A DNA stretch of 64,000 nt from Megamerina dolium (GCA_963854835.1 OY978525.1:5165501-5229500), one strand, 5' to 3'; counted from the stretch's first letter, positions 44,461 through 56,836 are shown. Program-made: numbers and translations. The notes: generated by a model from the sequence alone, not told the origin.

Positions 44461-46099
44461 CATTATATCCAGATGCAATTAATATTACCAGAGATATTAC
44501 ATTTTAGAACCATCTACCGACAATTTGTTACCGAAATTTTTCAAACAGCCAATATATTAGGTTTTGGGACTCTGATTCAAATACAGTTTTGTTTTTTTAT
44601 TTATTTATTTTTTCTTATTAATTTCTGTTTATTAATTCTTCTCTGCGGATAATTTTCTGTATTCAATCTTCAAGTTGAACCATTTTTCCAATAAAAAAAC
44701 CTTATTGACAACCAATTTCAATACACATCGAATTGAGTACGCTTTTTTTTTCAAAGTCGCATCAACTGAATACAATACTAAATGCAAGTTAAAATTATTA
44801 TGGTCATAAAAAGCGTATTGCACATATTCTACAACAATGCATAATGTATTTACTCATTCTCCATTTGATTGTGATCGATAATTTAACATTTTTAATGCGA
44901 TAAAACAAAAAAAAAAAAATGATTTAAAAGGATTAACATCATAAGAGACTTCTAAAAAAAAAATAGCAATGCTATTACGCACCCCTTTGGATGTTGCATG
45001 AATACATGAATTGCATATAATCATAGCACACTCTTCCTCTCTTAATCGGAAATGTCAGAGGGAAAAAGTAGCATTCATATTTTGTAATCACTAAGGGAAT
45101 TCGTTTATGTAACACTCTACGAATTTTTTTATGCGTATTGCAAATTCCTTTTTTTTATTTATTTTGTTTTGAAAAGCTTATGCCGTTTTCCTCTCATTTG
45201 TTCATTTCTCAGCTAGCTTTAGTCGTCAACGAAAAGGCGCCTGTTGATTTTTCTTAGCATTCCTTTTTTCGGGCAATTTTTTTGTACGTGAAAAAAAGAT
45301 GGGTGGCAACAATACTCGTACATGTGGTACGCAAGTACTATGCATATATGATGTATCGTGTCGTATGCAACATTGCGTCTATATATTCAATGCAATCATT
45401 GACCAGTGGATGGCAAGTCAAAAAATGATGAAAACGTGGCACTGCAATGGTTGTGCACATATGAGACCTTTAATGGTTTTTACTCGAATCGAGTGCTGAG
45501 TAAAAAGTGGGTTGAGTAAAAGAGATTGTGTTAGTGTGAGAGAAACAGAGTTAGCATATATGTATGGGTATCTTTATTGCATTGTTATTTATCGTTCTGG
45601 TTTTGTATGTGTTTTGTTTTGCTCCAGAATTTTTGTAAATTTATTTTTCATATATGCATCAATTCTGTCGGACAACTTTTTTGTGTCAATTTTTTTAATC
45701 AATTTGTGTGTGTACTACTTGTTTTTTAGCATTTAAACCATATGGCCATTCAAAATTTTTGCAATACTTAGTTGTTAGTCCCAAGTGGAACCAATGAGTA
45801 AATTGTTTTAGTATTTCGTATTCCATTTTTTAGAGGGTTTTTCAGCTTAAGTGGCGGTTGAAATGGCGTTGATAACGCAAAAGTAAGAGAACACCAATGG
45901 CGGTCGATATGCAATTTTGTTTTTTTTTTTTTTTTTGTTTGAACAATTTTTTTAAGTAACAGAAACCGCAGTATGAGTGAGAATGAGTATAAAATGACAT
46001 CCAAAGGGCATGATTGTCATCTCTATAGAAATGACCAAAAATTAAATGCATGATAACAATGATAAGTTAAAGAAAAAATCAAATTGGAGCAAATGCATT
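44461..46099. other. AT-rich non-coding DNA
   Basis: No gene is recognised. TTATTTATTTATTTATTTTTT lies near 44597-44617 and A-tracts near 44907-44920 and 44956-44965. The open frames at 45299-45499 and 45512-45736 have no recognisable domain. A T-tract lies near 45918-45935. Confidence 0.5.
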
Positions 46100-47400
46100 G
46101 GAAATTTTTATTGCTTACTATAAGTGGGGGTTATTTGATAGTTGTGGACTTTCAATTTGCTTACAATAAATCTACAATATTCTATAAATGTTTTAGTTAT
46201 AGAGCAATCGAGCTGAAAATTGCTATATAAAATTATTTTTTCACAGCAAACGAACAAATTTATAAATGGGTAAAATCCGATGAAAATTACGCCCACCTCC
46301 CATACAAAAATATATTTTAGAGCTTACAAATTTTTGCATACTTTGTCGTAACAGAATGAAACTAAGTGTGTCACATTATTTTCATCAGAAATTAAACATA
46401 TTCAAAAATGAGCACAATCGAATCAAAAATACACCTATTGTCCATATAAAAATATGTTGCCGAATGTAGCTTTTTATACTTTTTGTATGAAAAAAAGAAA
46501 GCTTTTGAGGTGAAACTTGGTACATAAGATTATATTTGGTAAAAAATGTATTAGTTTTAAAATGAGCGAAATCGAATGAAAATCACACCTACCACCCATA
46601 CAAAAGTTAGTGGCTGAATATGAGTTTTTACACTTTTCAGGATAAAATATAAAGATATCAAACTCAAATTAGGTATATTAGGATCATCTTCCTACGGAGT
46701 TTATTTGTTAGAAAATAAGGTTAATCGTAAGAAAACCACTCCTACCTCCCATACAAAAATATGTGGCTGAATATGAGTTTTTAAAACTTTTCAGAATAAA
46801 ATATAAAGATATCGAACTGAAATTTGGTATATTAGAATAATCTTACCACATTATTTATTTGTTAGAAAATAAGCTTAATAGTAAGAAAACTACACCTACC
46901 TCCCATACAAAAGTATGTTGTTGAAAGCCTGATTTTATAAAAATTTTAAAGTTATGAAGCTGAAATTAGGTACATCAGAATATTTTGGCAAGGTAATTAT
47001 AATATCTAAAAATGAGCTAAATCGGATAAAAACCATGCCTAGCTCCCATATAAATGTATGCTTTTTTATGTATATTTTTACATTTTGCACTTGAAAATAT
47101 TAAGGTAATAAGCTGAAATGTGGTATATAATTTAAATATGATCGCTGAAAAGATATATTAAAAAGTCGCTGTAATCGTATTAAAATTACACATAGTATCT
47201 CCCATACAAAAGTTATATTCCAAAATGTATGTTTCCCCAATTTTGAGCGCAAAAATGTAAAGTTGATCACACTGAACCTCAATAAAATATAATATTTTTA
47301 GTGAATAATAGATATATCTGCAAAATAAATATAATCGGATAAAAATCACGCCCAGCTCCCATACAAGTTTATGCTTCTATATGTTCATGAATCCACATTC
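46100..47400 (+). repeat. Satellite family A, array 3 (about 8 copies)
   Basis: The CCCATACAAAA core occurs at 46299, about 46440 (degenerate), 46595, 46748, 46902, 47045 (degenerate), 47201 and 47358, with spacing of 141-157 bp. Units carry AAAATATAAAGATATCGAAC and TGAAATTTGGTATATTAGA where array 1 has AAAGCTATAG and GAAATTCGGC. The 46595 and 46748 units share a local variant (ATGTGGCTGAATATGAGTTT), evidence of duplication within this array. Confidence 0.9.
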
Positions 47401-47926
47401 CGTTCTTTGTTGCGAATTTCATAAGAACAATGTCGATTGGGTTAATTTAATTGTAATTAATTCGATTGTCGATTTAATCGATTGCCGATAGCAATGATAC
47501 AGTTTTCTATAGTTGTAATGCAAATTTAAACACACACACACACACACATACATACATATGTACACCACCATAACCAGGCAAGATCACCATATGACGATGG
47601 AATTGTCACGCATAGAAAGTAAGGAGTATGCTGCATACATCTTATTGGTGTGGTTTTTGTTGCTGTTGCTACTGCTGCTGCTGCTGCTGTTACTGTGCCA
47701 CATTTGTGTTAGCCTCATTTATTTGTGCAAAAATTAAACAACACCGTTACGATAGCAATTTTCTTCTTTACATTGCGCTTGCTGCAAATCATGTAAATTT
47801 AATTGAACATTTAACCAAAATTAAATGCGATCTCTTTTCCTTTTTTGTTGGTTGGTTTTATGCCTTTCAACATGAAAACATTGCCACTGCGATTAAATTA
47901 AATAAGGAATGTGAAAATGGTAACAC

Positions 47927-47992
<66 letters not shown>

Positions 47993-49872
47993 CACACAAG
48001 AGATCAGAGCGGAAAACTAAAAATTGTCACATTAAATTGGCGATCGGTTTTTTTTTTTTTTTTTGTTTCTCCAGCTCACATTATGACCCACTTTAAGCGT
48101 GTGTCTATTAAGTCCCAAAGCAGTAGTTAGTTAGTAGTAAATCGAAGCAAGCAAAAAAAAAAAAAAATAAACACAAATAATTGAAATTACACCTGACGAC
48201 AACAATAAGAGATGAGAGCTCAAGCGAAAAGAAACGAAAAAGACAAAAAATGCCATCGAAACTATATGAACAGCATGTGGTGTGGTTGCATGAGTGGATC
48301 ATCGTCATCGTCATCGTCGTCATTATGTTCGATGTTTTGTTGTGTTTTCTGAACGCGTTGAAGCAAGTAACGCTTACACGCGCACGCGCAGTTGCACCAA
48401 ATCAATCGATCGATCGACGACGCATCGATCGCTGCCAAGATTTAGTGCAATTGATAGCCAGTTGAGCCAACAATGTGTCGTACCACATTGCATATTTACG
48501 TTTTTACTTACTATAAATACGCTTGTTCAATAATGATCAAGTATTTTTTTATGCTGCTGGTGCTACTGCTGTAAATGAGCAACTTTTTGCAACAAAAAGA
48601 ATATAACAACAAGGAGACCAAACACGATCAAACGCAAATTTAAATTTAATGATTTCAACAATGACGACGACGACAATGATTAGGAGCTGCTTAAATGAGC
48701 TCAACACATTGGCGACAAAGTTGTTCGTTGATTCAGTTGTTGCTAAGTTAATCGCATATGGACATGCAGAGGTTAATTAAAATGTGCGAACACATGTATG
48801 CCGTGAGCATAATACGTATGAAATGCCCACATGTACTCGCTGTAGTATGTAGTAGCCATTGCACCAGCAATTGACAACATTAAGTCGCGCAAATTAAACT
48901 AGTTAGTTGATGATTTGAATGTTTTCCGTGTGTGTGTGTGTGTGTGTTTTTTTTTTTCTTTTAATTTATTTGATATTCGTATTTGATAAAAATCTAGCAT
49001 TAATTTTCGATGTTGTTATTTCATTAAGTAATTTCATGCATTCAGCAATGAATAAATTACACAGTGACAGTGCTTGTGGGGGACGAAATGGTTCTAACTC
49101 AGCACGAAACACCTAGAATCATTTAGTAAAACCTCCGAAACTATTTGCATTCTCAGGCTATTAAAATAAATGGGAAAAAAGGGTTAAAATTCATATCGAA
49201 GCACACGTACAGTAAAATTTCCCGAGAAATAATTTTGTAGAATATTTTAACCCACTAACTCTTTTACGTAAGGGTCATTTTGACCCCCTTTTTTGGAGAG
49301 TCTCAATAAAATGGCATTTAGAAGGTTGCTAGAGGGTTACAATGTTCTAGAAAATTATTCGCCGAAAAATTTCACTAGGGGTACTCATAGACAAAATCTT
49401 TATACAAGGAACATGAAAGTCCATAAAAAATAATAAACAAATATGTCCCCTCAAAATATGCAACTTTTTTATGCATTCTTTGATAATTTGTTCATAAATT
49501 CAATCTAGCTCTTTTCGAGGGCGATGGTGCGGCGGTTGTGACATCAGTATCGCAATCATCACTATCATCACTATCACATGATGTCCACATGTGACTCCAC
49601 TGCGGGCTCTTCAAATTCAAACTTTTCTTTCGCTGTGGTTCGGGTAAATTTCTTTCACACGCGAGAAAATTGCATCTCTTTTTGCGACAGTTTTAATGAA
49701 GCTTTTATAACTAACCCAAAAACCTCTTTCTCAAAGACGAGTACAAAAAATATTATACCATATCTCTGTGCGATAAGTCTCAAACTCAAAGTGATTTAAT
49801 TGAAAAATTGGATTCCAATAGAAAATTCACTAAAAATGTTCACAGCTTCTTCGTTTATTTTAAAATTGCTTA
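47401..49872. other. AT-rich DNA with a long CA repeat and a GC-richer patch at 48230-48480
   Basis: No gene is assigned. GATTGTCGATTTAATCGATTG near 47461-47481 and AATCGATCGATCGACGACGC followed by ATCGATCG near 48402-48430 are AT-CG palindrome clusters. CTGCTGCTGCTGCTG lies near 47670-47685. The patch 48230-48480 is richer in GC and carries a 94-codon frame (48181-48465) with no domain. A family-B-like string (AGAAGGTTGCTAGAGGGTTA) lies near 49320. Confidence 0.45.
47928..47990. repeat. (CA)n microsatellite, ~63 bp
   Basis: The longest uninterrupted dinucleotide repeat in the window. Its poly-Thr-His translations are artefacts. Confidence 0.97.
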
Positions 49873-49967
49873 ATTTCGATATTTTTATATGCTTCGGCCG
49901 GGGATTGAACCCTCAACCAACAGTTCAGAAGGCCAAAGTACTAACGACTGAGCTACAGCACCCGCCC
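49873..49967 (-). mobile_element. tRNA-derived SINE, head only (copy 8)
   Basis: On the minus strand the A box is at 49941-49955 (TAGCTCAGTCGTTAG), the B box at about 49901-49911 (GGGTTCAATCC), and the first ~30 bp of the body follow. The remaining body is absent or unrecognisable, so the 3' part was lost by deletion after insertion or by truncation. Confidence 0.8.
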
Positions 49968-51750
49968 CATCTCCCATACTCCAGAATATTCAACGAGGAT
50001 CTAACGGGTCCTAAATAATCTACGAACAATTAAAATTCCCAAAAATCCATGTCAACGAGGTTTTGGAGCATTAAAATATCCAGGAAATTATTTGATCTAA
50101 CTGAGGCAACATTTCGATTAACTCCAAGAGGACAAACCTCAGCGAAACAAAAGACTGAAAACAATGTAGCATTGCTGATGTGCCTTATTATAAGAAATTA
50201 ATGAAATTATTGGAAACAAAATTGATGGTTCGAAATTAATAAATCTTTTCTTTGCAATTTTCACTTTGATTTCACTCTTAATGAATAATCGGCGCGGAAA
50301 TCGACTATTTTATCAAAGAGGAACACCGGGAATGAAGGTTTAACGTAAGAAAATTTATGAAAAAGGATTCCTCAATAATCGGATATCTAAGTACATCACT
50401 TCTAATGTACATGCAAAATGAATGACTCAAAGTGAAATCAGGTCGATTGAATGTTAATTTTTGATTAATCTGTTTTGTGAGTCAAACGATTTGACAAAAT
50501 AGTGAATGAGAGTGGAAAGAACAAACCTTCATTTAAGAATTTTCACTTCGACTTCACTCTTGATGAATCATTAATTTAGAAAGCAACCCTTTCATCAAAA
50601 GTTGCCAGGAGGAGCGAAAGGTGAAGTAAATATGCTTAAACATTCATCTTTAGTGTGCACTTTGGATGAAATAAAAATGAAAGGCATATTACACTCATCA
50701 TTCTGGATGATGCCTCAAAGATGAACATTTAAAAAGTGATGAATACAAATTAACGCTTAAGTGATCTCACATTCACAATTGGTCGACGCAAACAGGTCAC
50801 CTCTAGTCTTGTATGAATTTAGTAAAATATCGGGGAGCTCATGTTATCAATTTATTCGCGTGAGATTAAGTTATTTACCACTTTTGTGAAACCTACTTTT
50901 CCGTAAATGTATAAATCGATTACATATTTTTCTGTTCACAAATGGTCTATGCAAGATCATGTTAATTAGTCAGCTTAACCTTTGCATAATAACCTTTTAA
51001 TAATAAACAAAAATATTGAATTTAATTGAATTTTATATTATAAGATGAGCTACATAATTCGTCGCCTTTTTTAATCGTCTCTTCATAATATCCTGTATGC
51101 ATTGCCTGTAACTTTAACAAACAAATTATGTTGCTTGCAACCAAATGTGGTAAACAAATTTGATTTATGTTGTTTTAACTTACTCTTACTTCAACAATAC
51201 CATTGGTAGATGGTTAACTATGTAGATATATACTTAGATAGCTAGATTGGTATATATGTACATACTTGAGTGTTGTCTTTTGTCATACAAATCATTCACA
51301 TCAACCACATCATCATCATCATCGTCATCATTATTGTTGATATCAACCTGGTCGTTCTCATCATACACGTTTATCGTATTTGTATGTGCATAAGTGACAA
51401 GATATATGCAAAATATGTGAAATGTATATGCGCAAATATCATACTACATATCGTATATGTATGTGATGAAGCTGTGGAAGTATGAACGCAGAAGGAAAAA
51501 AGCATAAAATCAAACGAACGAAGCACGTCAAAATTGAACTAAATTCAAATAAATTGTAATCGACTTGTATTGAAGTATGTTTGTACATAACAAGTCATAT
51601 TGAATCGAATTGAGTCGAAGAGATGTTTCGACTTTTCTTTTTCATTTTTATTATTTATGTTGAATTGAATTGAGTTGAGTACGAGTTTACAAGCACGCAT
51701 ATATACAGTGGTGGAAATATATATAAACTCGACATGATGATTAATGAAGA
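49968..51750. other. AT-rich DNA with possible decayed repeat at 50250-50720
   Basis: TTTTCACTTTGATTTCACTC followed by TTAATGAAT (about 50257) recurs as TTTTCACTTCGACTTCACTC followed by TTGATGAAT (about 50540), about 283 bp apart. This suggests two old units of one repeat. No gene is recognised. CATCATCATCATCGTCATCA lies near 51309-51328. Confidence 0.5.
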
Positions 51751-53270
51751 AATTATTTTGAAAAATAAATGCAACTAAAAATAAATAAAAAATCGTATTA
51801 ATAGTGAGAAATCAAAAAAAAAAAAAAAAATTAAAAATTCATAAAAAATATTTTTGAATTTTTAATCATGGAAAAATTTTTCAAATATTTTTGCTATTGT
51901 AATAAAAGCATTGTTTATATGTAAAATATTGCAATTCCTATGAATTTAGTGATTTTTTATAATAATTTATTAAATAAAATTAGTTTTTAACAATTTCTTC
52001 AAAATCGAACTTTTTTAAAAAATATGACCCAAAAAATGTTCAAAGGTCAAATTTCTTCCTATGAAGATGCTTCTTATAATTTTTTCACAAAATTATCGGT
52101 GCTCAAGTAGTAGTTTATTACTGGAGATCAACTAGAGAATGAGCGACAATTCACGGAGAGATGTTTTTTCATCAATTTCCGCTAGAATTATTCTTCCTGA
52201 TAAATTAAATGTACGTTAAAATGTATATGACAAGTCAACACCATTTATGATCGTAAAAAAGCGTTTTAATTTAAAAAAAAAAAAAATAACTTTTTTTGAA
52301 AAAAAAATAAAATAATTTTAAAATTTTGATATAAAAAAACCAAATTTAAATCTTTATTTTTTTTTACAAAATTTGAGAATTTTTTTGTAGAATAAAAATT
52401 CAATTTTTTTACAAAAGAAATGAAATTTTGAAAAATATTTTATTTTGCATAAAAAAAAAGTTTTAGAAGAAAAATTAAATTCTTTAAGAAAATTGAATTT
52501 TTTTTTTTAGAAAAAACACAATGATAAAGTTTTTGTGAAGAAATTAAAAATTTTTTTTAAAAATAATAATGAAATTTTTTAGGAAATAATTGTTCAATTT
52601 TTTAGAAGGAAAATAAAGTTTTTTTTATAAAATACTAATTGAATTTTTTAGAGATAAATTAAATGAAACTTTCAAATGATATTGGGTGTGTGAATTAGTA
52701 ACCGGTCTTTTACGTTTTTTTCGCCAGTTCTTAAAATTTTACAGAGTGAAAAAATATGATGCGCACAACTAAATTGAAAACTTTTAAACTTTTGATTTTG
52801 ACAGCAAGTGAGTAGACATTTAAAATGACATTTCGGTCAATGATGTACGACATCGCGCTTACTCGTGGCGCCATGTAACGTAAAAGGCCGATTACTAATT
52901 CACACACTCAATAATTGAAAATTAAAGAAAAAATTGAATATAGTATATATGAAAAATTTTTAATTTTTTTTTATGAATAAAATAGAAATCAAAACAAATA
53001 AATAAAATAAGTTTATAAAAAAAAAAAAATTGTTTTATCAAAAAGAGAAATTTTGATTTATCAAAAAAAAAAAATTTTATATTTTATGAAAAATCGAAAA
53101 TTTAAAAAAATATATATGCAATTTTATTAAAGGAAAAAAAAATTTTTTTCCAAAAAATAAATAAACTTTTTTCTAACAAACAATGAGTTCAAAAAATTAT
53201 GCTTAGAAAGCACATTAAATATAAATTCACAAAGCTGCATTCAGCTTAATAAAGTTAATTTAAATTAAAA
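51751..53270. other. Extremely AT-rich, low-complexity block
   Basis: Nearly all A and T, with recurring AAATTGAATTTTTTT, GAAATTTTTTAGAA and AAAAATTAAAT variants that give a quasi-repetitive texture without a fixed period. It is interrupted only by the more complex 52682-52911 element. No coding potential is seen. Confidence 0.7.
52682..52911. mobile_element. MITE-like element with ~37 bp inverted repeats and TA target duplication
   Basis: TTGGGTGTGTGAATTAGTAA plus CCGGTCTTTTACGTT at the left (52682) matches inversely AACGTAAAAGGCCGATTACT plus AATTCACACACTCAA at the right (ending 52911), with three mismatches. TA (52680-52681 and 52912-52913) flanks both ends. The 230 bp element is much richer in GC than the block it landed in and has no coding capacity, as expected of a Tc1/mariner-type MITE. 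Confidence 0.88.
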
Positions 53271-54604
53271 AAAAAATGAATTTATATAATATTCGACCAT
53301 TGTAAATACATTGTTAATCGTTGTAGCAGATATATGTAAATCATTCACTGCATACTTACAGATACTTAAACATGTAAATAATGCAACAACAACAATAACT
53401 AATGCGTGTCTATATATCGTATATGTATATATATACATATATATTATATATCTGGAGCTCATCATGCAAAAAGTAAAAAATACAAATAAAAAATTGTGTA
53501 TTCTATAATGTTGATACTCCGATGCTATTTGTTGAATGATTAAAGTCGTTTAAACAAATTACCAATTCAGATATACAAATGTATCTTGTATCTGCATAAT
53601 ACTTACGAATATGGCGGCAAGCTATTAAAAATGCATGCGAGTTTAATAATCGAACATATAAAGGGAGTGAGCGAAGCCATACTGAACTCTCGCTCAATGA
53701 ACAATCAATTCGACAAACAAACGAGAAGCAACAACAACAGCAACAAAATGATTATGATGATGAAAAAATTGTATTTCAAATATTCATGAAAGCGCCGTAT
53801 AATATATGTGATTTTTTTGTGTGTGTGTGTGTGTGTTTTTTTTTTTTATACAGAGAACAGAGAGCAATCCTTAATATGTAGGTAATTGATGGATTACTGT
53901 TTTTGTTCGCATCATAATGATCGTGATATGATTGCGTATCGTACCTTTTTTTTTTTTAGAACTTATACCTATAATACCCATGCATATCATTGTACCTTCC
54001 CGCACACCAACCATCGATTCGATTTGGAATAATGATGCGAAATGTTAATATCAACTGTTGAATGCACAACTTTAGTCTTTTCGCTTTAGCTCAAATGCTG
54101 TCTGAATACTGATGATCGATCAACACAAGATCGTGTGTACATACACTACAGTATGTGACATGATATCAGAGCATATTTAATATGATCATATACTTAACTA
54201 TACATTTTCGCATACATACTCGATCATATGTTGTACGTACTATGATATTTGAATGAATTTGGTTACAGTTTACCTACTCGATGGTGGTTTACAGCGATCA
54301 GCGTCATTGTCATCGTTATGATCAGAGTAATAATGATGTCGCTCGCATTATTTATGCTGATCAACATTGTTGATTGATTTGCATTTTTTCTTCATTTCAT
54401 TGTTTTCTGTTGTTCTTGTAGTTTCATTTTTTTTTTTTTGTCATTTCTCAGTTTTGAGTACTACATTGATTTTTATAACGTATGTAGTATATTTTAATAT
54501 GGTAATTTTGATATAGGCACATATGTTGATATGTAAATAAATCATTGTTATAATTTTTCCTTAAATATACGACCATTTAAAGTACAGTGAAAACACTGAA
54601 GAGA
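53271..54604. other. AT-rich non-coding DNA
   Basis: No gene is recognised. A TG run lies at 53818-53836 and T-tracts near 53836-53848 and 53946-53960. CAACAACAGCAACAA lies near 53731-53745. The stretch 54110-54240 is full of short GATC/CGATC palindromes. Confidence 0.5.
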
Positions 54605-54895
54605 GGAGTTAATTAAAATTTTTTTAAAATGAGTGGTTGATTTGGCTCAGCTAGATCACATTTTGTTGTCCATAACCTCAATAAAATGAAAAAAAAAAAA
54701 TATTCATCTTAGACAACATCATTTCAACATTTTTTCTATCTCAATCCTTTAGACGGGTTCCCAAACAAAATTGACATCTTTAATACATTTCACTTCCACC
54801 GCTCTCAGAAGGTCTCTAGAAAGTTATAATATATGACTGACTCTTATTATTTATTACTATTCAAAATTATTTTTTCTAAATGTACTTATGCCATA
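54605..54895 (-). repeat. Satellite family B segment
   Basis: CTCAATAAAATG after GCTAGATCACATTTTGTTGT is the companion segment (TTGATCAGGTCG...CTAACCTCAA at 3.8-4.1 kb). Then come TTTAGACGGGTTCCCAAAC and AAAATTGACATC, and CAGAAGGTCTCTAGAAAGTT (about 54807). It runs directly into family A at about 54895. Confidence 0.65.
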
Positions 54896-55660
54896 ACTTT
54901 ACACACAAGAGAGTTTCCTCTACAAAGTGAGGATCTACGTGTGAAAATACTAAAGCTATGCAACTGAAATTTGGCGTAAATAATTATAATTACTTATCAA
55001 TGATTATATTCAAAAATGGGTACAATTCAATTAAATTCACACCTATCTCCCATAGAAAAGTATACATCCAAATGTATTTTTTTACACTTTTGGCATGAAA
55101 ATACAAAGTTATCAAGCTGAAATTTACTAGACATGATTTTATTTATTAATCTATGACTAAGTTGAAAAATTGGCGTAATCGGATGAAAAACACGCCTACC
55201 TCCCATACAGAAGTCTGTCTTCAAGGGTATTTTTTCATCATTTGCGTACGAAAATATAAAGTTATTCACGTGAAACTTGGCACATATACTTTATTTTACT
55301 TTCTTTCTTTTTTGAGATAAGTATAGACCTAATTAAATAAAAACTACTACTATCTCCCATACAAAAATTGACTTTCATATGTATATTTCACTCGAAATGA
55401 CAAAGCTATGGTGCAGAAACTTAGTATATATTAATATTTTTATCAATTAATAAACATGTTTGAAAATTTCCGAAATATGTTGAAAACCACTCCTACCTCC
55501 CATACAAAAGTATGCTTTAAAATGTATATTTTCACAATTTGCTCAAAAAAATACAAAGTTATAAAGTAGAAACTTAGTATAATTTAAGATTGGGTGAAAT
55601 CGAAATGCTACTCATGCCTATCTTTCATACAAAATTGTGTGTGTGTGTTTTTTTTTTTTG
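54896..55660 (+). repeat. Satellite family A, array 4 (about 5 copies)
   Basis: Cores CTCCCATAGAAAAG (55049), CTCCCATACAGAAG (55202), CTCCCATACAAAAATTG (55356), CTCCCATACAAAAG (55499) and CTTTCATACAAAATTG (about 55624) give periods of 153, 154, 143 and 125 bp. AAAATACAAAGTTATCAAGC followed by TGAAATTT is the companion motif. Confidence 0.88.
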
Positions 55661-55988
55661 CAACATATCCAACTATCTGTATATAAGCTTCAATGCAAAC
55701 GAAACTAATCTTTAAAAAATATTTAATATTATTTTTCAATATCTTTTATTATTTTATTTACTTTAGCTAGATAGCAATAATAATTATGCACATTGTGATT
55801 GAGATTGAAGAAAAAGAAAAATTATGTAAATTCTCATTTGAAATTCAATAAACCCAAACAAATTCAAATGATGTTGATGTTGAAAATGCACAGAAAAAAA
55901 TATGTAAAATACTTATACACATTGTACACAACAACACAATCGCACAGTAGTCACAAATTAATTCAATATTTCAGCTAAGACAAATATG

Positions 55989-56020
<32 letters not shown>

Positions 56021-56264
56021 GACTACATAGTAGAGCATTAGCAGACTTGTGCAGTGGCAACTACTTTTGAAACCGCAAAAGGATTGTACCTCTTACGACC
56101 TCTTCTACGACCATCGCATAAAACACTTAATTAATTTGCCAGACAAGACAGGACTTTCGGATTGTAATAGTATGCAAATACAACAACAACAACAACAATT
56201 GGCAACAAAATAATTAGAAATTATAATAGAAAATCGTATATATGTAGGTATTCTTATTGTGTGT

Positions 56265-56296
<32 letters not shown>

Positions 56297-56388
56297 ATGT
56301 TAGAAACTGAGAAGGAGTTGCTTAGGGGTTTCTCATAGAATCGAATCGGGTCGATGACTTAAAAGCAGCCAACTTCAGCACTTTGTAA
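55661..56388. other. AT-rich non-coding DNA with CA/GT microsatellites
   Basis: No gene is seen up to 56388. A CA run lies at 55989-56019, CAACAACAACAACAA at 56180-56195 and a GT run at 56259-56297. The GT run ends in TATGTTAG, which could double as a splice acceptor for the exon candidate that follows, but this is speculative. Confidence 0.5.
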
Positions 56389-56521
56389 ATGAACATGCCT
56401 GACTTGCCTGTTATATTATTTAAACTATCCTCACCATCATCACCAACACCACCACCACCATCTCTATTTGAATCGGCCACCATACCAAATCCTAAACAGA
56501 AATCAACTGCCACGGACACAA
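56389..56521 (+). CDS. Candidate 5' coding exon with strong splice donor (gene unknown)
   Basis: An open frame starts ATG AAC ATG right after an in-frame TAA and runs 44 codons, then one base, to ACACAA|GTAAGTAG at 56521/56522, a near-consensus splice donor. The predicted peptide begins MNMPDLPVILFKLSSPSS and continues with a PTPPPPP run, SLFESATIPNPK and QKSTATDT. It is polar and proline-rich, with no known domain. Base composition rises well above the surroundings and codons look normal rather than repeat-derived, apart from the CCA run. Against it: the antisense frame is also open (56322-56519), no start-site context or partner exon is proven, and the next exon is not identified. It may be the first coding exon of a gene with a very large intron, or chance. 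Confidence 0.33.
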
Positions 56522-56527
56522 GTAAGT
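56522..56527 (+). promoter_or_regulatory. Putative 5' splice site GTAAGT
   Basis: CACAA|GTAAGTAG matches the metazoan donor consensus at positions +1 to +6. It coincides with the end of the higher-complexity open frame. It is the best donor-like context I noticed next to a plausible coding stretch. Confidence 0.4.
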
Positions 56528-56727
56528 AGTTTCAATTTACAGCCAAAGGCAAAATTTCGCCACTACTACTTACTAATAAGCGCTTACTCATTTACGTACA
56601 TACACTCATATGAGTTCGCATAGAGACATATTCACATACATACATATATACATATGTGAATATATTGCAAGAAAATTACTATATTCCGTGTATGTTACAC
56701 ATGCTTACTTACTTACGTATATATTCG

Positions 56728-56836
56728 TATTAAATGTGACCGGCCGCCCTCATCTAAAGAAGACCCTCCCGACCAACATCGTTGTAACTCTGACCCCATC
56801 AAACCGCACAACGCCAGGAACACAAGCACATACATA
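56728..56836. other. Isolated GC-rich segment of unknown nature
   Basis: GTGACCGGCCGCCCTCATCT through CGCACAACGCCAGGAACACA is the most GC-rich ~100 bp of the last 10 kb. On the + strand it is open (VTGRPHLKKTLPTNIVVTLT in one frame). A weak acceptor (CCCTCATCTAAAG, about 56747-56759) and a weak donor (GTATGAG, about 56837) frame part of it. It lies 200 bp after the exon candidate and might belong to the same gene, or be an unrelated insertion. Confidence 0.3.

Noticed and set aside
47628..48020. 130-codon open frame
   Set aside because: It is built on CTG and CA repeats. The C-terminal third is a Thr-His run from the microsatellite.
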